From the NCBI RefSeq assembly GCF_016718685.1, contig NZ_JADKCX010000008.1, forward strand, positions 62,001 to 126,000: a stretch of DNA of 64,000 nt, given 5' to 3'. The DNA comes from Haliscomenobacter sp. (lineage in GTDB: Bacteria; Bacteroidota; Bacteroidia; Chitinophagales; Saprospiraceae). This document shows positions 38,760 through 47,059 of this stretch, one piece after another. Under the pieces are notes generated by a model. That model did not search any database. It saw only the letters and a list, made by a program, of their open reading frames with translations, and was not told the origin of the DNA. The stretch's first letter is position 1; the number at the start of each line of letters is the position of its first letter. Both the position numbers and the translations under genes were made by a program.

Positions 38760-39488
38760 ATGGAATCATTTGTTGCACACCGCAGTGCCAGCCGGCTCAG
38801 TACCTGGCTTAGCCTGATTATCTCTTTGACCTTTTTGATGGTATGGTTGCCTTTGCTGCGGAGTGTCTTTGACGGCAGTTCTTATCAATGGGGCATGAGT
38901 TATTTTGGCGTACAGCTACATGGAGCGGGGATCACGCCCAGTTATATGTTTCTGGTCGTCCAGTTGGTTTTTTATGTGGCACTGTTCGTTTCCATGTACC
39001 GCGTGCAGAACCGGAATGTGTATTATGTCTTGTTGCTGTTGTGGTTTGTGCATGTATTTGGCAACTTGTTGGCCGATATCGCGATCAATGGCGATACGAC
39101 GTTTGAGGGCGATACGTTGGGGGTTAGCATTTCTCTTTTTTGGATTGTCCTGCCTTTGTCGGCCGTGGCGCTGCTGTTGATTTTGCTGGCCATTAGGGCA
39201 GACCGGAATGCTGCTCCACAATCGATACCCTGGGGTGCAAAAAACCGAAAAATGCTTTGGTTGATTTTGGGGCCTTTGCCCATTCAGGCGATTCTTTTGG
39301 CTTCGGGCGAGCCACATGGTTTGACGGATCAAATTGGGGTGGTTTTGACGATTGTGCAGTGTTTTTTGCTGCCAGTGATTGTGCGGCCGTATGGGAGACA
39401 AGGCCAAAACTGCGTAGGCAACTTGCTGGATTACTTGCAGCATTGTTGGCTGGGTGGAGGTGTTCAGGACAATGCCTTGCTGGTATAA
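38760..39488 (+). CDS. Polytopic inner-membrane protein
   Basis: A 242-residue protein with about six predicted transmembrane helices, including STWLSLIISLTFLMVWLPL, SYMFLVVQLVFYVALFV, YYVLLLLWFVHVFGNLL and LFWIVLPLSAVALLLILLA. I recognise no family. The last ~40 residues after PVIVRPY are hydrophilic and Cys/Trp-bearing and may be out of frame. It follows the membrane LytTR gene and may form a sensory pair with it, but this rests on adjacency alone. Confidence 0.65.
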   Translation: MESFVAHRSASRLSTWLSLIISLTFLMVWLPLLRSVFDGSSYQWGMSYFGVQLHGAGITPSYMFLVVQLVFYVALFVSMYRVQNRNVYYVLLLLWFVHVFGNLLADIAINGDTTFEGDTLGVSISLFWIVLPLSAVALLLILLAIRADRNAAPQSIPWGAKNRKMLWLILGPLPIQAILLASGEPHGLTDQIGVVLTIVQCFLLPVIVRPYGRQGQNCVGNLLDYLQHCWLGGGVQDNALLV

Positions 39489-39502
39489 GTCTCTGACTTG
39501 TA

Positions 39503-39604
39503 CCCATTATTTTCGCGTCTCTGACGCACGCGCAACGCGAAAATTTGGCATAAACACACGTCAGAGACGTGTTGATAATGGGATCAAGTCTGGAGACTTG
39601 ATCC
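39503..39604. repeat. Compound palindromic repeat
   Basis: CCCATTAT (39503-39510) matches the inverse ATAATGGG (39575-39582). GTCTCTGACG (39517-39526) matches CGTCAGAGAC (39559-39568). A third palindrome follows, GGATCAAGTCT / AGACTTGATCC (39581-39591 / 39594-39604). The nested inverted arms suggest a dispersed palindromic element rather than a terminator. Confidence 0.65.
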
Positions 39605-39705
39605 AGCGCCAGCGCCTAACATTAGAGCTAATTGACGCCTAAAGGGCAGGGCTGTTAAGTTCTAGTAATGAACCACGCTTAATCGACAAATCGCGTGGCG
39701 ATGAC

Positions 39706-39872
39706 CCATATTGTAGCGGCGGTTTTAACCCCTGCCGTCAGTTGTCGTGATCAAGTTATGGAGTGCCGTAGGGTACGACCAATTTTGATCAATGTAGGTC
39801 GTACCTACGGCACTCCATTAAAACAAGATCGGCCATTTCATCGGCGGGTTGAAACCCACCGCTACAAAATGG
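39706..39872. repeat. Nested palindromic element (REP/MITE-like)
   Basis: The outer imperfect arms are 39706-39737 (ATATTGTAGCGGCGG...) and 39842-39872 (...CACCGCTACAAAATGG). The inner arms are 39760-39780 (GGAGTGCCGTAGGGTACGAC...) and 39797-39816 (...GTCGTACCTACGGCACTCC), complementary with one unpaired base. It encodes no protein. The whole could fold into a cruciform of about 165 bases. It sits just beyond the 3' end of the CHAT gene. Confidence 0.7.
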
Positions 39873-40055
39873 TTCGTCGCTACGCGACTGTTTTGGTGGA
39901 AAATGGAAGTTTATCTACCATTATTCGGTATTGATTTCTCGATTTCCCTCAGGGGTTGGAAAACTCAAGCACGATGTTGTCCTAATGCAAAATTGTGTCC
40001 TAATCGTAGCCCTTTAGGCAGGGGGTTCCTGAATACATTCTCCCCTTGCTGCCGC

Positions 40056-43000
40056 TTAGGAGGCATTGAGTTGGGCGAGGATTTGTTCGAAGCGGGCTTC
40101 GCCAATGGCTTCGATGATGGTGTTCAGGTAACTTTCTGGTACACTTGCATTCGGTGATCCTATTTGTTTGAAATCTGATAAGCATTCATAAAAGCCGAGA
40201 TTGCATTTTCTGCATCATTCTTTTGTTTCCAATAAATAGCCCCATATTATTTAAAGTTGTGCTAAACCAGAGCAATATCACCGATTTGCTGCGCTTTATG
40301 CGAGACTTTGTTCCAAATAGCGCAAAGCGGTGTCATAGTCTCCTTTGGCCGAATAGATTTGGCTGATGTTATTCAAAGTAGTGCCCTCGCCTTGACGGTC
40401 ACCGATTTGCTTACAAATGGAGAAACTCTTGTCCCAAATGTTCGATTGCTTTATCATAATCACCTTTTGCTAAAGTAGATTTTGCCAATATTTCCAAGGT
40501 TGTAGCCCCTCTCCTTTACGGTCACCGATTTGCTGCTCTATGGCGAGACTTTGTTCCAAAAGCGCAAAGCCGTGTCGTAGTCGCCCTTGGCATAATAGAT
40601 TTGGCTGATGTTATTCAAGGTTACCCCCTCGCCTTTACGGTCTCCGATTTGCTGCCTTATGGCGAGACTTTGTTCCAAAAAGCGCAAAGCCGTGTCGTAA
40701 TCGCCCTTGGCATCATAGATTTGGCTGATGTTATTCAAGGTTACCCCCTCTCTTTGACGGTCACCAATTTGCTGCCATATGATCAGACTTTGTTCATACA
40801 ATTTTAGGGCTTGGTCTAATTGTCCGTTATAATTTTAGAATAAGCCTAGTTCGATATGTAAGCGTAAACATTGGTTTTAGTCAAGGTTTTTGTCTAAACT
40901 GCCATTGATTGAGTTCAAAAGCTTTTTTGATAAAAACCAATCGCTGGTAATGGTCTTGCAAATTGAAAGCAACCGCAGCAAATTCCTTCAGGCCTCCGCC
41001 AACTCAAAAATACTCCTTCGCCAACTCTTCCTCTTCCCAAGTCAGGTTGTTCCCTAAAAAAACTCCCCGCCGCAAACGCCCAATTTTTCACATCATCCTC
41101 CACAATCGCCTCCTTCAGCATCCACTCCCGCGTCAACTTATGCACTTCAAACACCTTTCCTTCCCCATCCCAAAAACACAAAGACCATTCGTGCAGCGAT
41201 TGCAACAAAGGCATCAAAACCGCTTCCTCCTCCCCACTGATCGCCACCAAAGTGCCGCCAGCGTCGTCCGCGTCATACACACCGCCGCCATTTGCAGCAC
41301 CCGCTGCTCCTCCGCCGTCAGCCCTGATAAATTTTCCCCAGCAGCAAATTCTCCCAGACCTTGGCCTCCACTTGCCCCACCGAGGCCGCCAGTTTCGACC
41401 AATCCGCAGTTTTATCCTTTTTTCAAAATCGCCTCCAAAACTCATACGCCCGCGGGTGGCCGTCCAGGCGTTTGAACACATCCTGGCGTTCAGCCAGCGG
41501 AATGGCGCGTAGGGTAGGGGAGAAGTTGGAGAGGCGGTAGCTCTCGGCGTAGCTCATTTTGTCGAGGCCGAGGTGTTGTACGCAGTCTTGTAAATCGCTG
41601 ATCAGGTAGCGGGTGGTGAACAAGAGGTGGCAACCTCCGGGTGTGTTTTGGCACAAATGCTGCATAAAAGCCGCCAAACCTGCGCTGCCAATACCTTGTT
41701 CCTGGGTGCCGTCCTCACCGACTTGTACATCTTCAAAATTGTCGAAGATCAGGATGGTTTTGCGGCCTTGCAGGTAATTGTCGATCAGCGCCTGCAGTTT
41801 TTCCTGTGGGTTGGCGTCACTTTCAAGGTATTGTTTGAGCTGTCGGAGGGTGTGTTTTGTTGGCTTTTTCGTCGCCTTCCCAACGGGCAAACAGTTCATC
41901 CAGGATGTACTTCTCCGAAATCTGGTTCCCATTCCGGAAAATGAGCACCTCGTGGCTGCGGTTCTCGTAATTGTGCGCAAAGGCTTCCGCCAGGGTGGTT
42001 TTGCCCAGTCCGCCCAGGCCGTGTAGCACCACGTGTTGGCCTTTGGTAAAACTACGCCGCAGCAGGTTCAAGTAACGTTTGCGCCCGATGAAGCCCGAGC
42101 CAATCAGGCGGGTATTTTTGGTTTTGAAAAAATCGCTGCGGGGGTAAAATCCTCCGGCAGGACGTACTTTTCTTTCGGATTGACCAGGGCCTCGGTGTAT
42201 TGGTTGAGGTACACCACGGGCGTAAACCACTCGGCCAGGTGGGGGCGGTGTGGATCCAATCTGCGTTGCTCCAGCAGGTATTGCCAGAGGCTTTCGCGGG
42301 CAGCGGCCAGGGCGTGGGTCAGGGTTTCCCCTTTCGACAAAGCCGCGTACAGGGCGGTGGTGAACACCTTGGCGCCATCGTCGGTCACCGAAAAACGCAT
42401 CGCCACGATGGAAGGCAAACCAAATTCAGCCAATTGCTCCACGACGCCGTTGCCTGCCATCGCCGTTTCGCAGGCGCTGAGGATGAGCAGTTTGACGCAC
42501 TGGTGTTGGCGCAGGGTTTCGCCCAGTTCGCCGCCGAGCACTTCGCGGTGGTTGCCGTCCTCGTCTTCGAGGTGCAATACGCCCTGCTTCACCTGCTTTT
42601 GGTACGAGCCATGCCCGCTGATGTGGACAATATCGTGCTGGTGTTTGCGCAACGCCTCGCTGATTTCGGCGAGGGAGGCGGTATCCAAAAACTCGATGAC
42701 AATTTTGGGTTCACCGCCCGTGGCTTCAAAACTGCCGATGGCGTCGATCAGGCGTTTTTGCTCTTCTTCGATTTCGAGCAGTTTGGAACGTTCGTTCAGG
42801 TTTTCGGGCAGGGCAGTGACGAAGAGCATTTTGAGCGGGGCAGCGGAGGCGGCTTTGCCCTGCATGTCGAATTTGGGCAGGTCTTTTTCCAGCGTGCGCA
42901 CCAGGCCGAAGTGGGCGACGGCCAGGCTTTGGCGCGCATCCCCAGTTTGGACGGGAAGAAATGGGGGATGACCATTTCAAAGGGCAAGTTCAGCACCTGG

Positions 43001-43479
43001 GTATCGGCGGTGGAAATGGCCAGAATCAGCTCTGCAATTTTACGCTTTTCCAGCAGCTCCACAAAATCGTGGCAAACCTGGAGGATATCGCCGGTAAAAA
43101 AGGTATTGAAAAGGGCCTGGGCTAGTTGATCCTCGTTCCAGGGCGCAAGTTGTCCGGGCATGCTCAGGGTGTCCCGGTAAGTCGCATCGTCCATCCGGCG
43201 GTACTCCTGAAAGGTGTTGACTTGCGCAAACAACTGCGGGTCAATGGACAGGGGGATGTTTTCGTGCAGCAATGGGACTCCGTCGGAGGCCAAGCCCGCT
43301 TTCCCGGCGTGGCGGGATTTGAGGCTGAGTTGTGCGGAATAATTGCCATCCTCCTGCGGCTCAATGCGCAAAAAGAGGATGCTGTGTTGAAAATCCTGCT
43401 CTACATGGTAGATGATGTCGCCGATGTGGACGTTGCCACCGGCGGAGATGTTGCCGTAGACGATGTTTTTGTGGGTCAT
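40056..43479 (-). pseudogene. CHAT protease-STAND NTPase-TPR protein (NLR-like), frameshifted
   Basis: One large protein of about 1,140 residues read in pieces. N-terminus: KNIVYGNISAGGNVHIGD, a glycine/His motif seen at the start of some bacterial STAND and CHAT proteins. CHAT caspase-like protease: catalytic His in VHISGHGSY (about 42612) and Cys in LLILSACETAMAG (about 42473). NB-ARC-like ATPase: FIGRKRYLNLL, Walker A HGLGGLGKTT (41995-42024), Walker B ILIFDNFED (about 41735), LLFTTRY. A helical/winged segment (VHKLTREWMLKE) follows, then about five TPRs and a tail ending EARFEQILAQLNAS. Frameshifts include ~42945 (G4 to G5 gives LGDARQSLAVAHFG), ~42135 (C5 to C6), ~41860 (A4 to A3), more in 40900-41480, and stops near 40835-40880. 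Effector-switch-sensor order suggests an immune or suicide protease. Confidence 0.75.
40276..40790 (-). repeat. Tandem ~120-bp TPR-coding repeats
   Basis: Five units begin near 40276, 40395, 40518, 40637 and 40757, each starting around the phrase CACCGATTTGCTGC or a variant. The units encode LEQSLAIRQQIGDRKGEG and VTLNNISQIYYAKGDYDTAL. The 40518 and 40637 units are almost identical in DNA, and one is a base short (AAAA against AAAAA). They form the sensor end of the CHAT protein. Confidence 0.8.
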
Positions 43480-43581
43480 TAGCTGTGCCGCCCGGGGCGG
43501 GTTTTGTTAGCCACAAATTACACAAATTTTGTGGCGAAATAAAAATGATAATTGATAAAAGCGCTAAAGTGGTTCTGAGGT

Positions 43582-43641
43582 GTCTAAGGTTTCTAAGGTG
43601 GTAAATAATAGCGTTTTTTCACCACCTTAGAAACCTTAGAC
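43582..43641. repeat. Strong hairpin upstream of the CHAT gene
   Basis: The 21-base arm 43582-43602 (GTCTAAGGTTTCTAAGGTGG...) is the exact inverse of 43621-43641 (ACCACCTTAGAAACCTTAGA...), with an 18-base loop. It is a perfect 21-bp stem about 100 bases upstream of the CHAT start codon and is probably part of the nested palindrome block to its right. Confidence 0.7.
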
Positions 43642-43822
43642 CTGTCGATTACCCACAAATCCCCTAATTAGGTTTGTGGTTGATATTGAGCATTTTACTG
43701 CGGTCTCAGAACCCCCGACCCCTAAAGGGGAGCACATTTTAGGTAACTAAAAGGCCTTACTTTTTCTAAAAAAGGGGAAAATATTACGATTATCGAAAAT
43801 ATACTCCCCTTTAGGGGTCGGG

Positions 43823-45271
43823 CATGCGTATCAGGTTTGGGAATTAACTAAAGTATAATTTGCTAAAAAGAAAGGTGTTCCATTTTGTGATCAAAAGCCA
43901 CAAGTGTGGAACCCAAACATTTTAAAGAAACAGTTCAAAGAAACAGCATCTGTGATCGATTTTCTAAACTTTTCGACGATTTTTTTGAATGAGTTGGGAG
44001 TTTTCAGCGGATTTAGCCAAAGAAAAGGCAAACTAAGCGCAGCGGAGTTTGTAAATAGCTGCATTGAGTTATGCCGAGTTAAAGGCTGGTCCGGCAGCTT
44101 GACCGATCACTGTGTTGTACTCCATGAGCAGTATGGGCTTTTGCTTGAAGCGCAAAGCCTGAACGAACGCTTCACAGAAAAGAGTGAACAGTTGATGCGT
44201 TATGTTTTTGATTTAGTGATGCGCACTCATTTAAGGGATGGGAACCCGATGGATCTGTTGGCGCAATTTGAAGAGGTTTATGTAGAGGACAGTACGAATC
44301 TAGAGTTGCCCCATTGTTTGCATACACTGTACAAGGGGGTGGCGCGGAGCCTCTACGGCTGGACTAAAAATAGATGCAACCTATGGTTTACGCTGGGGGA
44401 ATCTAGACCTGATGTTCCATCATGGCGCAGGTTCAGATACCTGGCAGGGTGTTCCGGTGATGAAAAAGGGTGCTCTACTGCTGAGAGATTTGGGCTATTT
44501 TAGGATACAGGACTTTGTAAGTATTGCTGAGAATGATGCTTATTTCCTATCTCGATATCGATTCTCGACCAATGTCTATGAAGCTAAAGAGGAGGTGTTG
44601 AGCTAAATTTATTAGCATTATTGGAAACAATGGCGGAAAATGAAACGCGAAGCATAGAAGTTATGTAGGACAGCCAAACTCCTCAAAGCACGGATGGTTT
44701 TGCAGAAAGTACCCAAAGCGGTGGGCGACTACAAGCGACACAAGCTTAAAACCGATAAGCAAAGTAATCGCAATAAGATTACTCCCCAGCGACTAGCTTT
44801 TTGTGACGCCAATTGCTACATTACGAATATCTCCGAGCAGATGATGACCGATCAAGACATCATTAATTTATATGGTCTGCGCTGGATCATTGAAATTTTG
44901 TTCAAAGCCTGGAAATCAATTGCCAAGCTTAAAGGGCCCATCAGAAGCATGAAACCAGCGCGTTTTATGTGTATGTTGTATGCACAGATGATCAGAATAC
45001 TCATTGATACCAAGATTGTACAGTATTTTAAGATCGAATTGTGGAACCTTTTTAGCCATAAGATCAGCGAGCTTAAAGCCTTCAATGTACTTGCCACTTT
45101 CAGTCAAGCTTGGTGGATGGCTTTAAGAAGCGGTACGACAAGGGCAACCCATGACCTCTTTGATAAAATAACGGAGGCCATGATCGCTTTTACAAAAAAA
45201 CGAAAGCCCAGCAAAAAGGAGTCTCATAACGACTTCTATATATTTGTTAATTCCCAAACCTGATACGCATG
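43823..45271 (+). mobile_element. IS4-type insertion sequence
   Basis: The element has perfect 26-bp terminal inverted repeats: 43823-43848 (CATGCGTATCAGGTTTGGGA...) and 45246-45271. The direct repeat GGGTCGGG flanks it (43815-43822 and 45272-45279), as expected for a target duplication. Length is about 1.45 kb. Its only gene is the degraded IS4-like transposase. It is inserted into one arm of the surrounding palindrome. Confidence 0.88.
43904..45263 (+). pseudogene. IS4-family transposase, frameshifted
   Basis: A DDE transposase broken into three frames. The piece at 43904-44503 holds the N-terminal domain and the first catalytic Asp (VEDSTNLELPHC). A second frame (44412-44606) holds the second Asp in LLLRDLGYFRIQDF. 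The third (44694-45263) holds the third catalytic residue in YGLRWIIEILFKAWK, matching the IS4 Y-x2-R-x3-E-x6-K signature. Frame changes occur near 44370-44400 and a stop lies at 44604-44606. Total length (~450 codons) fits IS4 enzymes. It ends inside the right terminal repeat zone. As written it cannot be translated; intact terminal repeats mean the element could still be moved by another copy. Confidence 0.85.
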
Positions 45272-45533
45272 GGGTCGGGGGTTCTGAAGCTAAAGCACAA
45301 TCTCGCATTCAATGTGCGGATTTGTGGGTAATCGACAGACCTTAGACACCTTAGAACCACCTTAGATGTGGGTGAATTGAACTCGAGAGTACAAGGTTTT
45401 AAAAGATGAAGCCCACACCACTCCCCCCCAATTCCCCGTCAAATCCGCCACCGCAAGGCCCCATTGGTCTACAAGCAGCCACAAACTCCAGCAATTTTCC
45501 CTACATTTCCCGTTCATCAATGCCTATCGTCAC

Positions 45534-46910
45534 ATGAATTGGAAATCAATAGCCGTCTTCAGTGTTATCCTCTTGAGTATACAAAGTTTGTTGTTTGCCC
45601 AAAGCACCCCGCCTCCGCAGGCTGACCCACGTTTGTACACCATCGCCAATGCCGCTTCGCCGCAGCGATTGGAAGCCGACATTCGCAAGTTGGTCGGTTT
45701 TGGGACGCGCAACACCTTCTCCGACACCGTATCCACTACCCGAGGCATCGGCGCGGCGCGGCGCTGGATCAAATCCGAATTTGAAAAAATCTCCGCCGCC
45801 TGCAATTCTTGTCTGGAAGTCAAAACCCAGAGCGAGTTCCTCAAAGGCGGCAGCAATCCGCGCATCACCCAGGACGTAACCGTGGTCAACATCCTCGCCA
45901 TCCAGCGTGGTACCCGTTACCCCAATCGCTACGTCATCATGAGCGGCGACATCGACTCACGGGTCAGCAATGCATCCGATGCCACCAAAGACTCGCCCGG
46001 TGCCAACGACAACGGTACGGGCATGGCAGGTGCCATTGAAGCCGCGCGGGTGCTGAGCAAGTACAAATTCCCGGTCAGCATCATTTACGTGGGGCTTTCT
46101 GGTGAAGAACAGGGCCTCTGGGGCGGCCAACACATGGCCAAAATTGCCAAAGCCGAGGGTTGGGACATCATCGGGGTGCTCAACAACGACATGATTGGCA
46201 ACATCCAAGGCATCAACGGCGAAATTGAAAACACCACTTTCCGCGTGTTTTCCGAGCCTACGCCCCCGCAGGAAGGTGAGCGCGAGCGCACCTGGCGGCG
46301 GGTTTACGGCGGTGAAGTGGATGGCCCATCGCGGCAATTGGCCCGCTACATCGATCGCCTGACCGATCAGTACTGCACCAACCTGGATGCCATCATGATC
46401 TACCGCTTGGATCGTTTTGGGCGCGGCGGTCACCACAAACCCTTTAATGATGTGGGTTTCCCTGGGGTGCGCATCATGGAAACGCATGAGCAGTACCAGC
46501 GCCAGCACCAGGATTTGCGCACGGAGGATGGCATCAAGTACGGCGACGTGATCGAAGGGGTCAACTTCCCCTACGCCGCCAAACTCACCGGCGTGAACAT
46601 GATGGTGATGGCTGCCCTGGCCTCGGCACCACCGGAACCGAAAAACGTGCAGATTGGCGGCATCGTGTTGCCTTCTACCCGCCTGAAATGGGACGCGGTA
46701 GCCGATCCAGACCTAGTTGGTTACAAACTCTACTGGCGCGAAACCACGGCTGCGCAATGGCAACATTCGCGTTTTGTGGACAAGTCGGTTACCGATTTTA
46801 CGCTGGAAAACATTATTATTGACAATTATCTTTTCGGGGTGGCTTCGGTGGGGAAGGATGGCAATGAAAGCCTGATTGTGTACCCGACGACGCTGATTGC
46901 GAGAAGATAA
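45534..46910 (+). CDS. Secreted M28-family metallopeptidase-like protein with C-terminal Fn3 domain
   Basis: A 458-residue secreted protein with a signal peptide ending LLFAQ. The M28 aminopeptidase domain contains SGDIDSR (137-143), PGANDNGTG (Asp159), SGEEQGLWG (Glu191/192) and NNDMIGN (Asp219). A late His in METHEQY or RQHQDLR would complete the two-zinc site. The first zinc-binding His of the usual HxD motif is Asp139 here, so activity may be changed. Residues ~370-458 form a fibronectin type III domain (PSTRLKWDAVADPDLVGYKLYWR). It is followed by an M14 peptidase gene on the same strand. Peptide use outside the cytoplasm is the likely role. Confidence 0.88.
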   Translation: MNWKSIAVFSVILLSIQSLLFAQSTPPPQADPRLYTIANAASPQRLEADIRKLVGFGTRNTFSDTVSTTRGIGAARRWIKSEFEKISAACNSCLEVKTQSEFLKGGSNPRITQDVTVVNILAIQRGTRYPNRYVIMSGDIDSRVSNASDATKDSPGANDNGTGMAGAIEAARVLSKYKFPVSIIYVGLSGEEQGLWGGQHMAKIAKAEGWDIIGVLNNDMIGNIQGINGEIENTTFRVFSEPTPPQEGERERTWRRVYGGEVDGPSRQLARYIDRLTDQYCTNLDAIMIYRLDRFGRGGHHKPFNDVGFPGVRIMETHEQYQRQHQDLRTEDGIKYGDVIEGVNFPYAAKLTGVNMMVMAALASAPPEPKNVQIGGIVLPSTRLKWDAVADPDLVGYKLYWRETTAAQWQHSRFVDKSVTDFTLENIIIDNYLFGVASVGKDGNESLIVYPTTLIARR

Positions 46911-47020
46911 ACCAGATTTTGGAATATTGATTTGGCAGCCAGATTATCGGATTTTTCACAGACGACACGACGTTTTCTGCGAGAAATCTGTGATAAAATC
47001 TGTGTAAAATCTGCGCGAAA

Positions 47021-47034
47021 TGAACACGTGTTCA
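47021..47034. promoter_or_regulatory. 14-bp palindrome upstream of the M14 gene
   Basis: TGAACACGTGTTCA is a perfect palindrome 26 bases before the ATG at 47060. Just upstream, the phrase AAATCTG recurs three times at 11-12 base intervals (46984-47013). It is a candidate operator; no evidence of the binding protein. Confidence 0.4.
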
Positions 47035-47059
47035 ACTGTATGAACCAAAACCTAACTAG

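Larger units (their letters stand above)
43642..45338. repeat. Nested palindromic element interrupted by an insertion sequence
   Basis: CTGTCGATTACCCACAAATC (43642-43661, plus one C) is the exact inverse of 45318-45338. Inside this, CTCAGAACCCCCGACCCC... (from 43705) pairs with ...GGGGTCGGGGGTTCTGAAG near 45271-45289. CCCGACCCCTAAAGGGGAG (43714-43732) is the exact inverse of CTCCCCTTTAGGGGTCGGG (43804-43822). With the IS removed, a ~250-base palindromic element is restored. Confidence 0.7.

Noticed and set aside
40276..40790. Regularly spaced repeats resembling a CRISPR array
   Set aside because: The whole 120-base unit is repeated, with no unique spacers, and it encodes TPR helices in the frame of the CHAT protein.
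42200..43129. Plus-strand open frames opposite the CHAT domain
   Set aside because: The minus strand carries the CHAT catalytic motifs; the plus frames are shadows.
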